64,000 nucleotides of DNA from positions 806,001-870,000 of the forward strand of contig NZ_JAGTAS010000058.1 of NCBI RefSeq assembly GCF_025685425.1, written 5' to 3'. Source of the DNA: Terriglobus albidus. GTDB taxonomy: Bacteria; Acidobacteriota; Terriglobia; Terriglobales; Acidobacteriaceae. The position numbers and the translations under genes were made by a program. This document shows positions 62,720 through 64,000 of this stretch, piece after piece (positions within the stretch are counted from its first letter, which is position 1; every line of letters begins with the position of its first letter). Under the pieces are notes generated by a model. It was not told the origin of the DNA, made no database searches, and saw only the letters and a program-made list of their open reading frames with translations.

Positions 62720-63532
62720 ATGGATACTACCTCTGCCGTGAAGGATAAGTACGGCGCCCTGGCGCGCGCCGTCAAACAAAATGAGCCCGCGTGCTGCGAT
62801 CCGCTGATGCAATGCTGTGATCCCATCACGCGCAATCTCTACACCTCCGGCCAGCATGATGTCCTTCCGGAGAAAGCTCTTCTGGCCTCGCTCGGCTGCG
62901 GGAATCCCACAGCGCTGATCGATCTCAAGTCTGGTGAGACGGTCCTTGATCTCGGCTCCGGTGGAGGTATCGACGTATTGCTCTCAGCACAGCGTGTCGG
63001 CCCCACAGGCAAAGCCTACGGCCTCGATATGACCGACGAGATGCTGGAGCTGGCGCGCGAGAATCAGCAGAAGGCGGGCGTCACCAATGTCGAATTCCTG
63101 AAAGGCAATATTGAAGCGATTCCCCTTCCCGACGCGAGCGTAGACGTCATCATCTCCAACTGCGTGATCAATCTCTCCAGCGATAAGGATCGTGTTCTGC
63201 GAGAAGCCTTCCGTGTCCTCAAACCCGGTGGCCGCTTTGCTGTCAGCGACGTTGTTGTTCGTGGACACTTCCCCGACGCGATCCGGAAGAGCATGCTGCT
63301 GTGGGTGGGTTGTATTGCCGGAGCTCTGGAAGAGCAGGAGTATCGACGGAAGCTTACTGCTGCCGGATTCACTGGCGTCGGCCTTGAAATCACGCGCGTC
63401 TATCGCATCGAAGACGCCCGCCATTTCCTCACCGAAGCCGGTATCGATGTGGACTCCATCGCCTCGCAGGTCGAAGACAGATTTGTCAGCGCCTTTGTGC
63501 GTGCCACCAAACCAATGAAAACTCGTTCATGA
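62720..63532 (+). CDS. arsM: arsenite S-adenosylmethionine methyltransferase
   Basis: ArsM methylates As(III) to volatile or less toxic products with SAM. The 270 residues have a Cys-rich N-terminus ([12 protein letters not shown], Cys25/26/32/33), the SAM motif [15 protein letters not shown] (about 74-88), [25 protein letters not shown], and [12 protein letters not shown], which hold the two conserved As-binding Cys. GAGG precedes the ATG by 6 bp. The stop overlaps the arsC start (ATGA), so they are translated together. Confidence 0.94.
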   Translation: MDTTSAVKDKYGALARAVKQNEPACCDPLMQCCDPITRNLYTSGQHDVLPEKALLASLGCGNPTALIDLKSGETVLDLGSGGGIDVLLSAQRVGPTGKAYGLDMTDEMLELARENQQKAGVTNVEFLKGNIEAIPLPDASVDVIISNCVINLSSDKDRVLREAFRVLKPGGRFAVSDVVVRGHFPDAIRKSMLLWVGCIAGALEEQEYRRKLTAAGFTGVGLEITRVYRIEDARHFLTEAGIDVDSIASQVEDRFVSAFVRATKPMKTRS

Positions 63533-63993
63533 TCAACGTTCTTTTTCTGTGTACCGGAAATTCGGCGCGATCCATTCTTGCTGAAGCCCTGCTGAACCAT
63601 CGTGGAGCAGGCCGTTTCCGCGCCTTCAGCGCCGGCAGCCAGCCCGCTGGACTGGTGCGTGAAGGCGCTCTGCGTCAGCTCCAGCGTGAAGGAATCTCCA
63701 CTGCGGACCTGCGGAGCAAGAGCTGGGACGAGTTCGCGCAGCCCGGCGCTCCACAGATGGATATCATCCTCACCGTCTGCGACAACGCCGCAGCAGAGCC
63801 CTGCCCTTTCTGGCCCGGACATCCTGCAACCGCGCACTGGGGCCTGTCCGATCCCGCAGCAGTAGACGGTGGTGAGGAAGCGATCGCACATGCCTATGCG
63901 GAGGCGTTCGCCACGCTCGATCGCCGCATCAGCCGTCTGCTCAAGCTGGAGACCATTACGCCTGAAGCGCTGTCCGAAGCAGGTTCCCTGTGA
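63529..63993 (+). CDS. arsC: arsenate reductase, thioredoxin-coupled (LMW phosphatase fold)
   Basis: The enzyme reduces As(V) to As(III). The 154 residues have the P-loop CTGNSARS (Cys8) and the redox pair Cys84 and Cys92 (TVCDNAAAEPCPFWPG), as in Staphylococcus ArsC, which relays electrons to thioredoxin. Its product is the substrate of the upstream ArsM. The stop overlaps a GTG at 63990 (GTGA), which may start another ars gene beyond the window edge; only four codons are visible, so none is called. Confidence 0.94.
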   Translation: MINVLFLCTGNSARSILAEALLNHRGAGRFRAFSAGSQPAGLVREGALRQLQREGISTADLRSKSWDEFAQPGAPQMDIILTVCDNAAAEPCPFWPGHPATAHWGLSDPAAVDGGEEAIAHAYAEAFATLDRRISRLLKLETITPEALSEAGSL

Positions 63994-64000
63994 ACGCAAC

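Overview
The window looks like chromosomal DNA of an acidobacterium, probably class Terriglobia (Terriglobus/Granulicella/Edaphobacter type). The reasons are two very long TonB-dependent receptors with an N-terminal carboxypeptidase-regulatory-like domain, a futalosine-route menaquinone gene (mqnC), GC-rich coding DNA, many short dispersed repeats in the gaps, and a conserved mre-rod-rng block. The genus cannot be fixed from sequence alone. No rRNA, tRNA, CRISPR array, phage or transposase gene was seen.

Layout. 0-9 kb: tail of a nitroreductase, a DUF2199 protein, class I fumarase, a DUF3224 protein, aspartate ammonia-lyase, shikimate kinase behind a structured leader, an AI-2E family exporter, glutamate dehydrogenase and pgsA. 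9-16 kb: an orphan GvpL/F-like protein, a 44-codon gene coupled to a TRIC channel, a DUF481 barrel, an anchored cytochrome c, a small barrel, a YbgC thioesterase, nicotinamidase and EF-P with an Asn at the loop tip. 16-26 kb: acylphosphatase, apt, an AraC regulator with an alcohol dehydrogenase, a secreted DUF1080-like protein, mqnC, a family 2 glycosyltransferase, an M24 peptidase and a small membrane protein. 26-36 kb (minus strand): mreB-mreC-mreD-mrdA-rodA-rng, the cell elongation machinery followed by an RNase E/G with a huge disordered insert. 36-47 kb: alanine dehydrogenase, a TonB-dependent receptor, an HTH-Mop regulator divergent from an NtrY/NtrX-like pair, and an alditol oxidase. 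47-52 kb (minus strand): phoH-ybeY-corC-era. 52-64 kb: the second receptor, a decayed Dph6-type gene, a cytochrome c, B12-dependent ribonucleotide reductase, an MFS carrier, a UPF0303 protein, and the arsenic genes arsR / arsM-arsC.

The most striking feature is not a gene. A family of about 116-bp palindromic elements with TA target duplications, of the kind made by IS630/Tc1-mariner transposases, occurs five times in full and once as a remnant. Three full copies sit exactly on the TA of a TAG stop codon (cytochrome c, mreB, phoH), leaving the proteins unchanged; two of these split essential operons. At least five other repeat types share the gaps, including hairpins whose arms are tandem TTGAATNN octamers. 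Both TonB-dependent receptor genes have near-perfect inverted repeats at their promoters, and arsR and one receptor gene appear to be read from nearly leaderless transcripts.
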